NCBI RefSeq assembly: GCF_014280435.1
Contig: NZ_CP060388.1
Span: 3,051,501 to 3,115,500 of the forward strand
Source of the DNA: Sphingobium sp. KCTC 72723
GTDB taxonomy: Bacteria; Pseudomonadota; Alphaproteobacteria; Sphingomonadales; Sphingomonadaceae
DNA: 64,000 nucleotides
Direction: 5' to 3'
The notes under the pieces are model-generated. The model saw only the letters and a program-made list of their open reading frames with translations. It ran no database searches and had not been told where the DNA came from. The stretch's first letter is position 1, and every line of letters begins with the position of its first letter. The translations under genes were made by a program, and so were the position numbers. Positions 26,041 through 35,170 of this stretch are shown here, in pieces.

Positions 26041-26133
26041 TGGAGAATCGCGGCCGTGACGGCCTCTATACATCGGTAAGGATGATGCCTGCGAACAGAA
26101 CAGGCTATCCGCATCGACCACGGGAGAGAGAGA

Positions 26134-28515
26134 ATGAAATTAGGCATTTTGAAACTTGCGCTGTTGTCGACCGGGGCAACGATGGCGACCCCGATCTGGG
26201 CGCAGGATGCCGCAAATGGCGCTCCCCAGGTTGAGAGTGCGGGCAGCGGTGACATCGTCGTGACTGCGCGCCGCCGCGAAGAGCGGTTGCAGGACGTGTC
26301 GGTTTCCATTTCCGCCTTTTCGGCTGCCGCGCTGGAACGTAGCACGGTCCAGACCATAAGCGACGTCAAGACGATCGCGCCGGGCTTCACCTTCTCGTCC
26401 GAAGGCGGCAAGGATAATGTGGCGCTGACGCTGCGCGGTATCGGCCAGTTGCCGCTGGGCGAAGTGACGCCGGGTGTGGTCATCTACCTGAACGACACGC
26501 CGCTGCCCGCCGTCGGTTCCAACGTCCCGACCTATGATATCGGCAGCATTCAGGTGCTGAAAGGACCGCAGGGGACGTTGTTCGGCCGGAATACGCTGGG
26601 CGGCGCGGTGGTCGTGGGCAGCCAGAAGCCGACCTACGAGTTTGAAGGCTATGTCGAAGGCACCTATGGCAGTTTCGACTATCGCGAACTGGAAGGCGCC
26701 ATCAACGTGCCGATCATCGCCGACAAGGTGGCGTTCCGGGCGGCCGGTCAGATCCGTCGGCAGGATCCGCGCACGATCGCGTTCGATGGCGGGCCGGGTT
26801 TCGACAATATCAAACAGGACGCTTTCCGCCTGTCCTTGCTGCTGGAGCCAATCGAAGGGCTGAAAAGCACGACCATCTATGAATATTTCAAGAGCGACGA
26901 GCTGGCCGGTGGTCTTTACCTGCTGCGCCAGAATTTCTCGCTTGCAGCGTTCGGGCTTGGGGTACTCGACCCGCAGGCAGCCACCGCGCTGGCGACACAA
27001 CGCGCCAATCGTCGTGGCTCCTTCGACGGTGGCATCAACGGCGGTCGTTCGTCGCGCAAGATGACGTCGATCACCAATGATACGTCGTTCAGCTTCGGCG
27101 ATCTGACGCTGCGCAACATCTTCGGCTTCCGCAAGAATTTCAGCGATCAGTTGATCAATACCGGCGCATTGCAGGATCTGTCGATCCCGACTGGCCTGCC
27201 AGCGCCATTCCCCGCTGCCGTACCTTTCACTCTATTCCATGCCGCGTCGGTCCTTGATCGCCAATATCTGACCAACGAAACTCAGTTGCTGGGCGATTTC
27301 GGATCGTTCAACTTCATCACCGGCGCATTTTACAATAATGACAAGTCCGCTGGTCCAACCGGATCGCAATTCACGGCATTTTCTGTCGGTGGCGTGCCTG
27401 CGCCTGCGGTCAGCGCCCATGTTCGGAACAAGAATTTCGCGGTCTATGGCCAGATCGGCTATGAAATCACCGAGAAGCTGAAGCTGAACCTAGGCGCGCG
27501 TTATAGCTGGGACAAGGTATCGGCCTGTGGCGGCACGATCGGCACCACCTATGTGGACGAAGAAACCTGCCTCGCCACGGCGAGCCTCGGCCTGGCCGAC
27601 GGCGTGGGTACGGTCGCCAACAAGGGTAAGGAGCCTAGCTGGACCATTGGTCTGGACTATAAGGCCACGCCTGACTGGCTGCTCTACATTGCTTCGCGGC
27701 GGGGCTATCGCGGCGTGAACATCAACACGCCGCTGTTCGAAACGCCCTTTACAACGGGTGGCCGCAACGCAGCTTGTGTAGCGACCGGCGGTATCTGCCC
27801 CGATTTGCGCGCGTTCCAGAAGACGGACGAAGAAACGATCACCGACGTCGAACTGGGTTCGAAATATGACTATCATGTCGGGTCGGCGCGTGGCCGGTTG
27901 AACGTTGCAGCCTATTACAGCAAATATAAAAATGCGCTGCAATTCCTCAATACCCAGACGATCGTTCCCAACGGTACGCCGGATTCGCCGACTAACGGAT
28001 CGCTGGCGGCCAATGTCGCCAACCTGCGGATCTGGGGCATCGAACTGGAAGCGTCGATCAGTCCGAGCCGGAACCTGACGGCAGCGTTCAACGCCGCCTA
28101 TACCAATGTGAAGGTGGAAAGCGTAAACGTACCAGCCGGATTGCCAGCGGCGGTGACGCTGGGCGAGGCGCAGATCAATACCTACTCGCCCAAATTCTCC
28201 GGTACGGCGAGTGTCAGCTGGATCCTGCCGATCAAGCCTGCCGACGGCGACATCGCCTTTAACGCGGACCTGTTCATGACCGACGATTTCGGTGGTCAGA
28301 ATGGCGAAAAGCTGCCGGGTTACAAGCTGGCCAATGCCCGCCTCGACTGGCGCGGCATCGGCGGAACGGGGCTGGATCTGGGTGTATTCGTCAAAAATCT
28401 ATTCAAGGAAGAATATTTCTCGGCATCCAGTGTGCTGCTGGCCTCCTTCCCGCTCAGCTCGGTCTATGCCGGCGAACCGCGGACATGGGGCGTCAGCGCC
28501 AAATACAGCTTCTGA
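26134..28515 (+). CDS. TonB-dependent outer-membrane receptor
   Basis: A 793-residue receptor. A signal peptide ends near A-T-P-I-W-A-Q, the TonB box/plug start D-I-V-V-T-A-R-R-R-E-E follows at about residue 46, then the plug domain with I-Q-V-L-K-G-P-Q-G-T-L-F-G-R-N-T-L-G-G-A and a 22-strand type barrel ending in the aromatic K-Y-S-F. It would import a large or poorly soluble nutrient through the outer membrane. GGGAGAGAGAGA precedes the ATG. Placed directly before the FO synthase operon, with a stable hairpin in between. Confidence 0.94.
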   Translation: MKLGILKLALLSTGATMATPIWAQDAANGAPQVESAGSGDIVVTARRREERLQDVSVSISAFSAAALERSTVQTISDVKTIAPGFTFSSEGGKDNVALTLRGIGQLPLGEVTPGVVIYLNDTPLPAVGSNVPTYDIGSIQVLKGPQGTLFGRNTLGGAVVVGSQKPTYEFEGYVEGTYGSFDYRELEGAINVPIIADKVAFRAAGQIRRQDPRTIAFDGGPGFDNIKQDAFRLSLLLEPIEGLKSTTIYEYFKSDELAGGLYLLRQNFSLAAFGLGVLDPQAATALATQRANRRGSFDGGINGGRSSRKMTSITNDTSFSFGDLTLRNIFGFRKNFSDQLINTGALQDLSIPTGLPAPFPAAVPFTLFHAASVLDRQYLTNETQLLGDFGSFNFITGAFYNNDKSAGPTGSQFTAFSVGGVPAPAVSAHVRNKNFAVYGQIGYEITEKLKLNLGARYSWDKVSACGGTIGTTYVDEETCLATASLGLADGVGTVANKGKEPSWTIGLDYKATPDWLLYIASRRGYRGVNINTPLFETPFTTGGRNAACVATGGICPDLRAFQKTDEETITDVELGSKYDYHVGSARGRLNVAAYYSKYKNALQFLNTQTIVPNGTPDSPTNGSLAANVANLRIWGIELEASISPSRNLTAAFNAAYTNVKVESVNVPAGLPAAVTLGEAQINTYSPKFSGTASVSWILPIKPADGDIAFNADLFMTDDFGGQNGEKLPGYKLANARLDWRGIGGTGLDLGVFVKNLFKEEYFSASSVLLASFPLSSVYAGEPRTWGVSAKYSF

Positions 28516-28521
28516 CAATGG

Positions 28522-28553
28522 GCGGGCGGGGCGATGAAAGTCGCTCCGCCCGC
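28522..28553 (+). other. Strong 13-bp hairpin between receptor and FO synthase genes
   Basis: Bases 28522-28534 pair with 28541-28553 (12 Watson-Crick pairs plus one G-T, 6-nt loop). There is no T-run, so it may be an imperfect terminator or an mRNA 3'-end protector that lowers expression of fbiC relative to the receptor. Confidence 0.6.
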
Positions 28554-28584
28554 ATCATGGGTTAGTGCAACCGCGGAGTAAGAT

Positions 28585-30927
28585 GTGACGTTGGACAATC
28601 TACATCGCATGACAGCCTCTGCTGGCGATATTGCGGCTTTGCTGGGTGCCAGCACGCTGGGCGCGATGATGAAGGCGGCTGAAGCGCTGACGCTGGAGGG
28701 TCATGGCGCGCGCGTCACCTATTCGCGCAAGGTGTTCATTCCGCTGACCAAATTATGCCGCGACGTCTGCCATTATTGCACCTTCGCCACCACGCCTGCA
28801 CGGGCAGGCGACGCTTATCTCAGCCGCGACGAAGTGCTGGTGATCGCAAGGGCAGGGGTTGCGGCAGGATGCCGGGAGGCGCTGTTCACGCTGGGCGATC
28901 GGCCCGAAGATCGCTATGGCGCGGCGCGTGAGGCGTTGGCGCGTCTGGGCCATGACTCCACCTTGTCCTATCTCGCCGAAATGGCCGAACTGGTGCTGCA
29001 AGAGACAGGCCTGCTGCCGCACCTTAACCCCGGTTTGATGGATGGGGCGGACTATGCCCTGTTGCGGCCCCATGCCGCGTCGATGGGCATCATGCTGGAA
29101 AGCAGCGCCGATCGGCTGTGCGCGCGCGGCGGCCCGCATTTCGGGTCGCCCGACAAGGAGCCTGCGCGCCGTCTGGCCACGATCGCCGAGGCGGGCCGCG
29201 CCAAAGTGCCTTTTACCACCGGGCTGTTGATCGGCATCGGAGAAACCCGCGACGAACAGGTCGAAGCGCTGGTCGCCATCCGCGACCTGCATCGCCAATA
29301 TGGCCATGTTCAGGAAGTTATCATCCAGAATTTCCGGGCCAAGCCCGGCACGCGGATGGCCGATCATGCCGAACCGGCGCTCGACGATCATCTCTGGGCG
29401 ATCGCCGCCGCGCGACTGATCCTTGGGCCGGACATGACGATCCAGGCGCCGCCCAACCTGCACGACCAGGTCGATCTCGCCCCGCTGATCCGCGCCGGGG
29501 TCAATGACTGGGGCGGGGTGTCGCCGGTGACGCCCGACCATGTAAATCCCGAAGCGCCCTGGCCGCATCTGGAGACATTGGCGCAGGCCACCCGCGCCGC
29601 TGGCCGCACCCTCGCCCAGCGGCTCGCCATCGGACCACGTTATGCGCTGGCGGCGCCGGATTGGGCTGCGCCGGCGGTCGCGACTAACATCCTCCATGCC
29701 ATCGACGGACGTGGCTTGCCCAAGCCCGACGATTGGGCCGCCGGACATGGTGACGACGCCGCGCCCGCCCTGATCGGGGCCGATGTCGGCCAGGCATCGG
29801 CATCGGTTCTGGCGCTTTTGCGCGATGCCGAAGCCGGTGCGCGATTAAGCGAACGTGACATAGTCACGCTGTTCGATGCGGATGGCCATGATCTTTCCGC
29901 TATCGTCGCGCAGGCCGACCGGCTGCGGCAGGAGAGCGTCGGCGACACTTTGACCTATGCCGTCAACCGTAACATCAACTACACCAATATCTGCCTCTAC
30001 AAATGCGGCTTCTGCGCCTTTTCCAAGGGCAGTACGAAGGCGATGCGCGGCCCCGCCTACCGGCTCGACTATGCCGAGGTCGGACGGCGCGCGGCGGAAG
30101 CCTGGGATCGCGGCGCGACCGAAGTCTGCCTGCAAGGGGGCATCCATCCCGACTATGACGGCAACACCTATCTGGCGGTGCTGAAGGCCGTGCGTGAAGC
30201 CGCGCCCGATATTCATATCCACGCCTTCTCCCCGCTGGAAGTCACCCATGGCGCGCAGACGCTGGGCCTGCCGCTGGAGGATTATCTGGCGCAGTTGAAG
30301 GCGGCGGGCCTCTCTACCTTGCCCGGTACAGCGGCCGAGATACTCGACCCTGAAATCCGCGCCTTGATCTGCCCGGACAAGGTCAGCGCGGACGAGTGGA
30401 TCGAAGTGATGCGCGTCGCCCATGGCATCGGCCTGCGCAGCACCGCGACGATCATGTTCGGCCATGTCGAGGGATATCGCCACTGGGCGCGCCACCTGCT
30501 GCGCATCCGCGCCTTGCAGGAACAAACCGGCGGCTTCACCGAATTTGTCCCCTTGCCCTTCGTCCATATGGAAGCGCCGATCTGGCGCAAGGGGCTGGCC
30601 CGGTCGGGACCAAGCTATCGCGAGGCCGTGCTGATGCACGCCATCGCCCGCATCGTCCTGCACCCGCTGATCCCCAATATCCAGGTATCCTGGGTCAAGA
30701 TGGGGCCGGAGGGGGCCGCCGCGATCCTGAACGCGGGTGCCAACGATATGGGCGGCACGCTGATGGACGAATCGATCACCCGCGCGGCGGGCGGCGTCAA
30801 CGGCCAGGAATTCGGCCCCACGCAAATGCGCGCGCTCGCCGCATCGGTCGGACGCCCCGTCTGCCAGCGCACCACCCTCTACGAGCCGGTATCGCCCCGG
30901 CAAACCCACATCACGGAGTCCCTATGA
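28585..30927 (+). CDS. fbiC: FO synthase, CofG-CofH fusion (coenzyme F420 biosynthesis)
   Basis: A 780-residue double radical-SAM protein, GTG start after GCGGAGTAAG. The CofG half (about 40-370) has the cluster motif C58-R-D-V-C62-H-Y-C65; the CofH half (about 430-770) has C470-L-Y-K-C474-G-F-C477. FbiC joins tyrosine and 5-amino-6-ribitylaminouracil to make FO, the 7,8-didemethyl-8-hydroxy-5-deazaflavin chromophore of F420. The fused form is typical of Actinobacteria; separate CofG and CofH occur in archaea. It is translationally coupled to an SDR and to an F420:NADP oxidoreductase gene. Genes for the later steps (CofC/FbiD, FbiA, FbiB) are not in the window. Composition is like that of its neighbours. 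Confidence 0.93.
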   Translation: MTLDNLHRMTASAGDIAALLGASTLGAMMKAAEALTLEGHGARVTYSRKVFIPLTKLCRDVCHYCTFATTPARAGDAYLSRDEVLVIARAGVAAGCREALFTLGDRPEDRYGAAREALARLGHDSTLSYLAEMAELVLQETGLLPHLNPGLMDGADYALLRPHAASMGIMLESSADRLCARGGPHFGSPDKEPARRLATIAEAGRAKVPFTTGLLIGIGETRDEQVEALVAIRDLHRQYGHVQEVIIQNFRAKPGTRMADHAEPALDDHLWAIAAARLILGPDMTIQAPPNLHDQVDLAPLIRAGVNDWGGVSPVTPDHVNPEAPWPHLETLAQATRAAGRTLAQRLAIGPRYALAAPDWAAPAVATNILHAIDGRGLPKPDDWAAGHGDDAAPALIGADVGQASASVLALLRDAEAGARLSERDIVTLFDADGHDLSAIVAQADRLRQESVGDTLTYAVNRNINYTNICLYKCGFCAFSKGSTKAMRGPAYRLDYAEVGRRAAEAWDRGATEVCLQGGIHPDYDGNTYLAVLKAVREAAPDIHIHAFSPLEVTHGAQTLGLPLEDYLAQLKAAGLSTLPGTAAEILDPEIRALICPDKVSADEWIEVMRVAHGIGLRSTATIMFGHVEGYRHWARHLLRIRALQEQTGGFTEFVPLPFVHMEAPIWRKGLARSGPSYREAVLMHAIARIVLHPLIPNIQVSWVKMGPEGAAAILNAGANDMGGTLMDESITRAAGGVNGQEFGPTQMRALAASVGRPVCQRTTLYEPVSPRQTHITESL

Positions 30928-31754
30928 CTGATCTCTTGCACCCCCTGAAGGACAAGGTGGCGATCATCACGGGCGGCGGCAGCGGCATTGGCCGCGCCAC
31001 CGCGCTGATGATGGCGCAGCGCGGCGCGAAGGTCGCGATCACGGGCCGCACCGAAGCGCGGCTCGCGCATGTCGTCGAAGAAATCGCGGCGCAGGGCGGG
31101 CAGGCGCTGGCCGTCGCCATGGACGTCATGGAGGAAGCCTCGATCGCGGCGGGGATAACCAAGGTGGTCGATCGTTTCGGACGCCTCGACATTCTCCACA
31201 GCAATGCCGCCCAGACCGGCCTGATGCACGAAGATGCGCTGATCGCCGACATGGACGTCGCCTTCTGGGACCGCACCTTCGCCACCAACCTGCGCGGGTC
31301 GATGCTGTGCGCCAAGCACGCCATCCCCCATCTCCTGTCGGCAGGCGGCGGGTCGATCGTCTTTACCGGTTCCGGCAAGGGGCTGGCGGGCGACCTCGAT
31401 TATCCCGCTTATGGCACGACCAAGGCGGGGATGCTGGGCCTCTCCAAATATATTGCCACCCAATATGGCAAGCAGGGCATCCGCTCCAACGTCGTCGTAG
31501 TCGGGCTGGTGATGACGGAGGCGCTGGACGACAATATGCCGCCCGAAGCGCAGAAGCTGATGACCGAACATAATCTGGTCGATTATCTGGGTCGCCCCGA
31601 AGATATCGCCGAAGTCGTCGCCTTCCTGGCATCCGATCAGGCCCGCTATGTCACCGGCGCATCGATCGTCGCCGATGGCGGCTTCACATCCCATTCGGCG
31701 GTCTATGCGGACATGATGCGCTTCGCCGCCATGCAGACGGAGACACAGTCATGA
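30924..31754 (+). CDS. SDR oxidoreductase in F420 operon
   Basis: A 276-residue classical SDR; the ATG at 30924 overlaps the fbiC stop by 4 bp, and an upstream extension of the frame is only a shadow of fbiC. Motifs: T-G-G-G-S-G-I-G, S-N-A-A, G-S-G-K and Y-G-T-T-K. After the usual A-D-G-G-F it has a C-terminal extension S-H-S-A-V-Y-A-D-M-M. The SDR at 56417-57217 shares this extension pattern and much of the body, so they are probably paralogues. Likely substrate: a ring hydroxyl/keto group that is also handled by the F420 enzymes. Confidence 0.88.
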   Translation: MTDLLHPLKDKVAIITGGGSGIGRATALMMAQRGAKVAITGRTEARLAHVVEEIAAQGGQALAVAMDVMEEASIAAGITKVVDRFGRLDILHSNAAQTGLMHEDALIADMDVAFWDRTFATNLRGSMLCAKHAIPHLLSAGGGSIVFTGSGKGLAGDLDYPAYGTTKAGMLGLSKYIATQYGKQGIRSNVVVVGLVMTEALDDNMPPEAQKLMTEHNLVDYLGRPEDIAEVVAFLASDQARYVTGASIVADGGFTSHSAVYADMMRFAAMQTETQS

Positions 31755-32407
31755 GCCTTCCTGCTATCGCCATCGTCGGCGGCACCGGCAATCTGGGCGC
31801 GGCGATCGCCTGGCGGCTTGCCCGCGCGGGCTATCCCGTCGTCATCGGATCGCGCAGCGCGGACGGCGCGCAACAGGCGGCCGCAGAGCTTGGCCACGGC
31901 CTATCGGGTGCCACCAATATCGACGCGGCGACGGGGGCGGACATCGTCTTCGTCACCGTGCCCTTCGCCGCGCAGGACGCGACGCTGCGCGACATCGCGC
32001 CGCATGTTATGGGCAAGATCGTCGTGGACACCACCGTCCCGCTGGTCCCGCCCAGGGTGATGCGCGTCCAACTCCCCGCCGAAGGATCGGCCGCGCTCCG
32101 TGCGCAGGTCGCGCTGGGCGAAGGCGTGACTGTCGTTTCCGCCTTCCACAATGTCGCCGCGCACAAGCTGGCCAAGGATGTCGATGTCGGCTGCGACGTG
32201 CTGGTGTTCGGCGATGACAAAGCGGCGCGCGGCCAAGTGGTCGCCCTTGCCGACGCGATGGGCCTGCGCGGCCTGCACGGCGGCGCGCTGTGCAATTCGG
32301 CGGCAGCCGAAGCGCTGACTTCGATCCTCATCTTCCTCAACAAGACCTACAAGGTCGACGGCGCGGGCATCCGCATCACCGGCGACCTGATCCCGCCTGC
32401 CGATTGA
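31751..32407 (+). CDS. npdG: F420-dependent NADP oxidoreductase-like (NpdG/Fno)
   Basis: A 218-residue Rossmann protein with I-V-G-G-T-G-N-L-G-A-A-I at the N-terminus and V-I-G-S-R-S, the G-G-T-G-N-L-G and G-S-R pattern typical of F420H2:NADP oxidoreductases, as well as A-G-A-L-x-N-S-like G-A-L-C-N-S-A-A-A-E-A-L-T-S near the C-terminus. It would transfer hydride between NADPH and F420, giving F420H2 for the LLM reductases nearby. It overlaps the SDR by 4 bp (ATGA). Short length (218) matches the family. Confidence 0.85.
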   Translation: MSLPAIAIVGGTGNLGAAIAWRLARAGYPVVIGSRSADGAQQAAAELGHGLSGATNIDAATGADIVFVTVPFAAQDATLRDIAPHVMGKIVVDTTVPLVPPRVMRVQLPAEGSAALRAQVALGEGVTVVSAFHNVAAHKLAKDVDVGCDVLVFGDDKAARGQVVALADAMGLRGLHGGALCNSAAAEALTSILIFLNKTYKVDGAGIRITGDLIPPAD

Positions 32408-32489
32408 GCGCCCCCTTCCGGGCGGAAGGTGCGACCGGGCCACCGGGCGCGCCATCCTGCCGGGCATAAACGATACAGGGGATAGAGGA

Positions 32490-33410
32490 ATGAAGCTCAA
32501 CATCGGCGTGCCCAATTCGATGCATGTGGCGGCGATGACCCAGCCATGGGAACATGCGCTCACCGGCGACGATATCGGCCGCGCGCTCAAGGTCGCCGAC
32601 GATCTGGGCTTCAACAAATGCATGTTGGGTGAGCATTTCATCATCCCGCAGGAACATATCGCGCTGTCGGGCGACCATTATGTCCATGGCACGGTGGCGC
32701 TCGCCTTCCTCGCCGGGCGGACGTCGAAAATGCGGGTCAGCTCGTCCGTTTCCATCCTCCCGCTGCAAAGCCCGATCGTACAGGCCAAGGCCTGGTCTAC
32801 GCTCGACTGGCTGAGCGGCGGCCGCGCGACCGCTTTGTTCGGCGTCGGCTGGCTGAAGGAGGAATTCGACATGCTGGGCGTCGATTTCCACAATCGCGGG
32901 CGCATGGCGGACGAATATGTCGCCGCGATCATCGAACTATGGACGTCGGACACGCCGACGTTCGAGGGCGAATTCGTCTCCTTCAAGAATGTCGGCTTCG
33001 CGCCCAAGCCAGTGCAGCAGCCGCGCCTGCCGATCTGGTTTGGTGGCGATGCGGAGCCTGTGCTCAAGCGCGTCGCGAAATTCGGCGACGGCTGGTCGCC
33101 TTTCCGCACCCCGCCGGAAAAATTCCCCGCATGTCTCGACCTCATCCGCGCGCAGCCGACCTATGATGGCCGCCCGATCGACCTGTTCTTCGCGCTGGAA
33201 ATGCTCAATGTCGGCGCCCATCACGAAATCATGGACGACCCCCGCGCGCCCGGCACGCGCAACGCGCAAAAGATCATCGACCAGATCGGCTGGCTGAAGG
33301 ATCTGGGCGTCAATGAGACGATCGTGCCGCTGCCACCGGGCATGACGGGCCTTACCGAATATATCGAACGGCTGCACTGGGTGGCCGAAGAGATCATGCC
33401 CAAGGTGTGA
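32490..33410 (+). CDS. LLM-class F420-dependent oxidoreductase (1)
   Basis: A 306-residue luciferase-like monooxygenase (TIM-barrel) family protein. V-A-D-D-L-G-F near residue 40, S-S-V-S-I-L-P-L-Q-S-P, L-S-G-G-R, G-V-G-W-L-K-E-E-F and P-I-W-F-G-G are the usual barrel motifs of the F420-type subgroup (TIGR03619-like). With fbiC and npdG directly upstream, F420 rather than FMN is the likely cofactor. An 82-bp gap separates it from npdG; AGAGGA precedes the ATG. Probably a reductase or dehydrogenase for a pathway intermediate. Confidence 0.86.
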   Translation: MKLNIGVPNSMHVAAMTQPWEHALTGDDIGRALKVADDLGFNKCMLGEHFIIPQEHIALSGDHYVHGTVALAFLAGRTSKMRVSSSVSILPLQSPIVQAKAWSTLDWLSGGRATALFGVGWLKEEFDMLGVDFHNRGRMADEYVAAIIELWTSDTPTFEGEFVSFKNVGFAPKPVQQPRLPIWFGGDAEPVLKRVAKFGDGWSPFRTPPEKFPACLDLIRAQPTYDGRPIDLFFALEMLNVGAHHEIMDDPRAPGTRNAQKIIDQIGWLKDLGVNETIVPLPPGMTGLTEYIERLHWVAEEIMPKV

Positions 33411-33445
33411 GCATTGCCCACCCGCACGATGAATCGGAGTAGATA

Positions 33446-35113
33446 ATGAGCCAATATGATGTGGTCGTCGTCGGATCGGGTGCGGCGGGCCTGACGGCGG
33501 CGCTGCGGGCCGCTGCGGCGGGCCTGTCTGTGCTGGTGCTGGAAAAGGCCGCGCATTTCGGTGGCACCACCGCCATATCGGGCGGCGGCATCTGGGTGCC
33601 GGGCAGTCCGCAGGCGCAGGCCGCCGGGGTCGATGATAGCGCGGCGGTGGCGCGCCAATATGTCCTCGACGTCATCGGGCCGAGCGCCGACCCCGCGCTG
33701 GTCGACGCCTATCTGGACGCCGCGCCCGAAATGGTCGCCTGGCTGGACAGCAACAGCGCCGTCCGCTTCCTCCTCTCGCCACCCAGCAGCGACTGGTATC
33801 CCGACATCGCGGGGTCCGCCGATCATGGCCGCCTGCTGTCGCCGCAGGAATATGACGGCAAGAAACTGGGTGCCCATTTCGCCGACCTGCGGCCAGCGCG
33901 TGAGGAGTTCAACGCACCGGGCGGCTTCATGATCGACCTGTTCGATCTGCCCTATCTGGCCGACATGCCATCGGCCAAATCCCTGTTCCATTTCGGCAAG
34001 CTGGCCGCCAAGTTCGGTGCGGACAAGCTGCGCCGCTACCCGCGCGGCACCCGGCTGACGATGGGCAATGCCCTCATCGCGCGGCTGATGCGGTCGGCGC
34101 TCGACGCGGGCATCACCCTGCGCAAGGACGCGGCCGTCGATCGCCTGTTGGTCAGTGACGGCCGCGTGACCGGCGTGCGCGTGGGTGGAGAGGATATCGC
34201 GGCCAAGGTCGGCGTGCTGCTGGCGGCAGGCGGCTTTTCCGCCAGCGAACAATTGCGCAAAGCCTATATCCCCTATGCCGAGGACCATGTCTCCATCCTC
34301 CCCTATGAAAATACCGGCGACGGCATGAATATGGCGTTGGATGCTGGCGCTTCATTGGACGGCGAAAACCTCGTCAACGCGGTGTGGGCCGTGGTATCGA
34401 CCATGACCCGGCCCGACGGCTATGTCGCTCGCTACGCCCATCTGATCGACATGTCGAAACCCGGCTGCATCGCCGTCAACGCGAAGGGCGAGCGATTCGG
34501 CAACGAAGCCTCCGTCCACTTCGTCGAAGCCATGCACGCCACCGGCACCGTCCCCGCCCACATCATCGGCGACGCGCATTTCGTGAAGACCTATGGCATG
34601 GGCATGGTGCTGCCCGGCGGCGGCGGCCTCAAGAAGCTGATCGCGGCAGGCTATGTCATCGAGGCACCCACTTTGCGCGAACTGGCCGACAAGATCGGCG
34701 TCGATGGCGACGGCCTGCTTTCGACCGTGGCCAAGATGAACCGCTATGCCGAAACCGGCAAAGATCCCGAATTCGGGAAGGGCGATACCCAGATCGACAT
34801 CGAAATCGGCGATCCCAAACACAAGCCCAATCCGTGCCTGGGCCGTGTCGAGAAGGCGCCCTTCTACGCGATCAAGATCCATCCCGGTGATGGATCGACC
34901 ACGGTGGGACTGAAGATCGACACGCATTGCCGGGTGATCGGCACCGATGGCGCGCCGGTTGCGGGCCTCTATGCCGCAGGGCTGGACGCCAACTCGATCT
35001 GGCGCGGCAAGTCGCCCGCCCATGGCTGCAATGTCGGCCCGGCGATGGTCACAGGCTATATTGCGGGGCAGGCGATGGCCGCAGTCGGGGCCGAGGCGTT
35101 GGTTCCCGCCTGA
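33446..35113 (+). CDS. FAD-dependent oxidoreductase, KstD/fumarate reductase-like
   Basis: A 555-residue flavoprotein. V-V-V-V-G-S-G-A-A-G-L-T-A-A is the FAD-binding loop, F-G-G-T-T-A-I-S-G-G-G-I-W-V-P-G-S the signature of 3-ketosteroid dehydrogenase-like proteins, and G-L-Y-A-A-G-L-D-A-N-S-I with N-V-G-P-A-M-V-T-G-Y-I-A-G ends it. The Y-P-G-P-G segment that in KstDs carries the tyrosine stabilising the 3-enolate reads S-P-A-H-G here. It may therefore act on another ring or be a reductase. Follows LLM gene 1 by 35 bp with a good GGAG site. Confidence 0.86.
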   Translation: MSQYDVVVVGSGAAGLTAALRAAAAGLSVLVLEKAAHFGGTTAISGGGIWVPGSPQAQAAGVDDSAAVARQYVLDVIGPSADPALVDAYLDAAPEMVAWLDSNSAVRFLLSPPSSDWYPDIAGSADHGRLLSPQEYDGKKLGAHFADLRPAREEFNAPGGFMIDLFDLPYLADMPSAKSLFHFGKLAAKFGADKLRRYPRGTRLTMGNALIARLMRSALDAGITLRKDAAVDRLLVSDGRVTGVRVGGEDIAAKVGVLLAAGGFSASEQLRKAYIPYAEDHVSILPYENTGDGMNMALDAGASLDGENLVNAVWAVVSTMTRPDGYVARYAHLIDMSKPGCIAVNAKGERFGNEASVHFVEAMHATGTVPAHIIGDAHFVKTYGMGMVLPGGGGLKKLIAAGYVIEAPTLRELADKIGVDGDGLLSTVAKMNRYAETGKDPEFGKGDTQIDIEIGDPKHKPNPCLGRVEKAPFYAIKIHPGDGSTTVGLKIDTHCRVIGTDGAPVAGLYAAGLDANSIWRGKSPAHGCNVGPAMVTGYIAGQAMAAVGAEALVPA

Positions 35114-35128
35114 CCGGCACAGGACAAG

Positions 35129-35155
35129 GCCCGCGCTATCGGCGATAGCGCGGGC
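35129..35155. terminator. Bidirectional terminator hairpin
   Basis: Perfect 12-bp stem GCCCGCGCTATC/GATAGCGCGGGC with 3-nt loop between the convergent KstD-like and LLM genes; only short T-runs are nearby. Confidence 0.7.
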
Positions 35156-35170
35156 ATCTTACATGCATTC

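Noticed and set aside
35129-35155. CTATC-N3-GATAG inside the terminator stem resembling the shared palindrome
   Set aside because: It lies between convergent genes, has a 3-bp spacer instead of 4, and is fully explained by the terminator stem.
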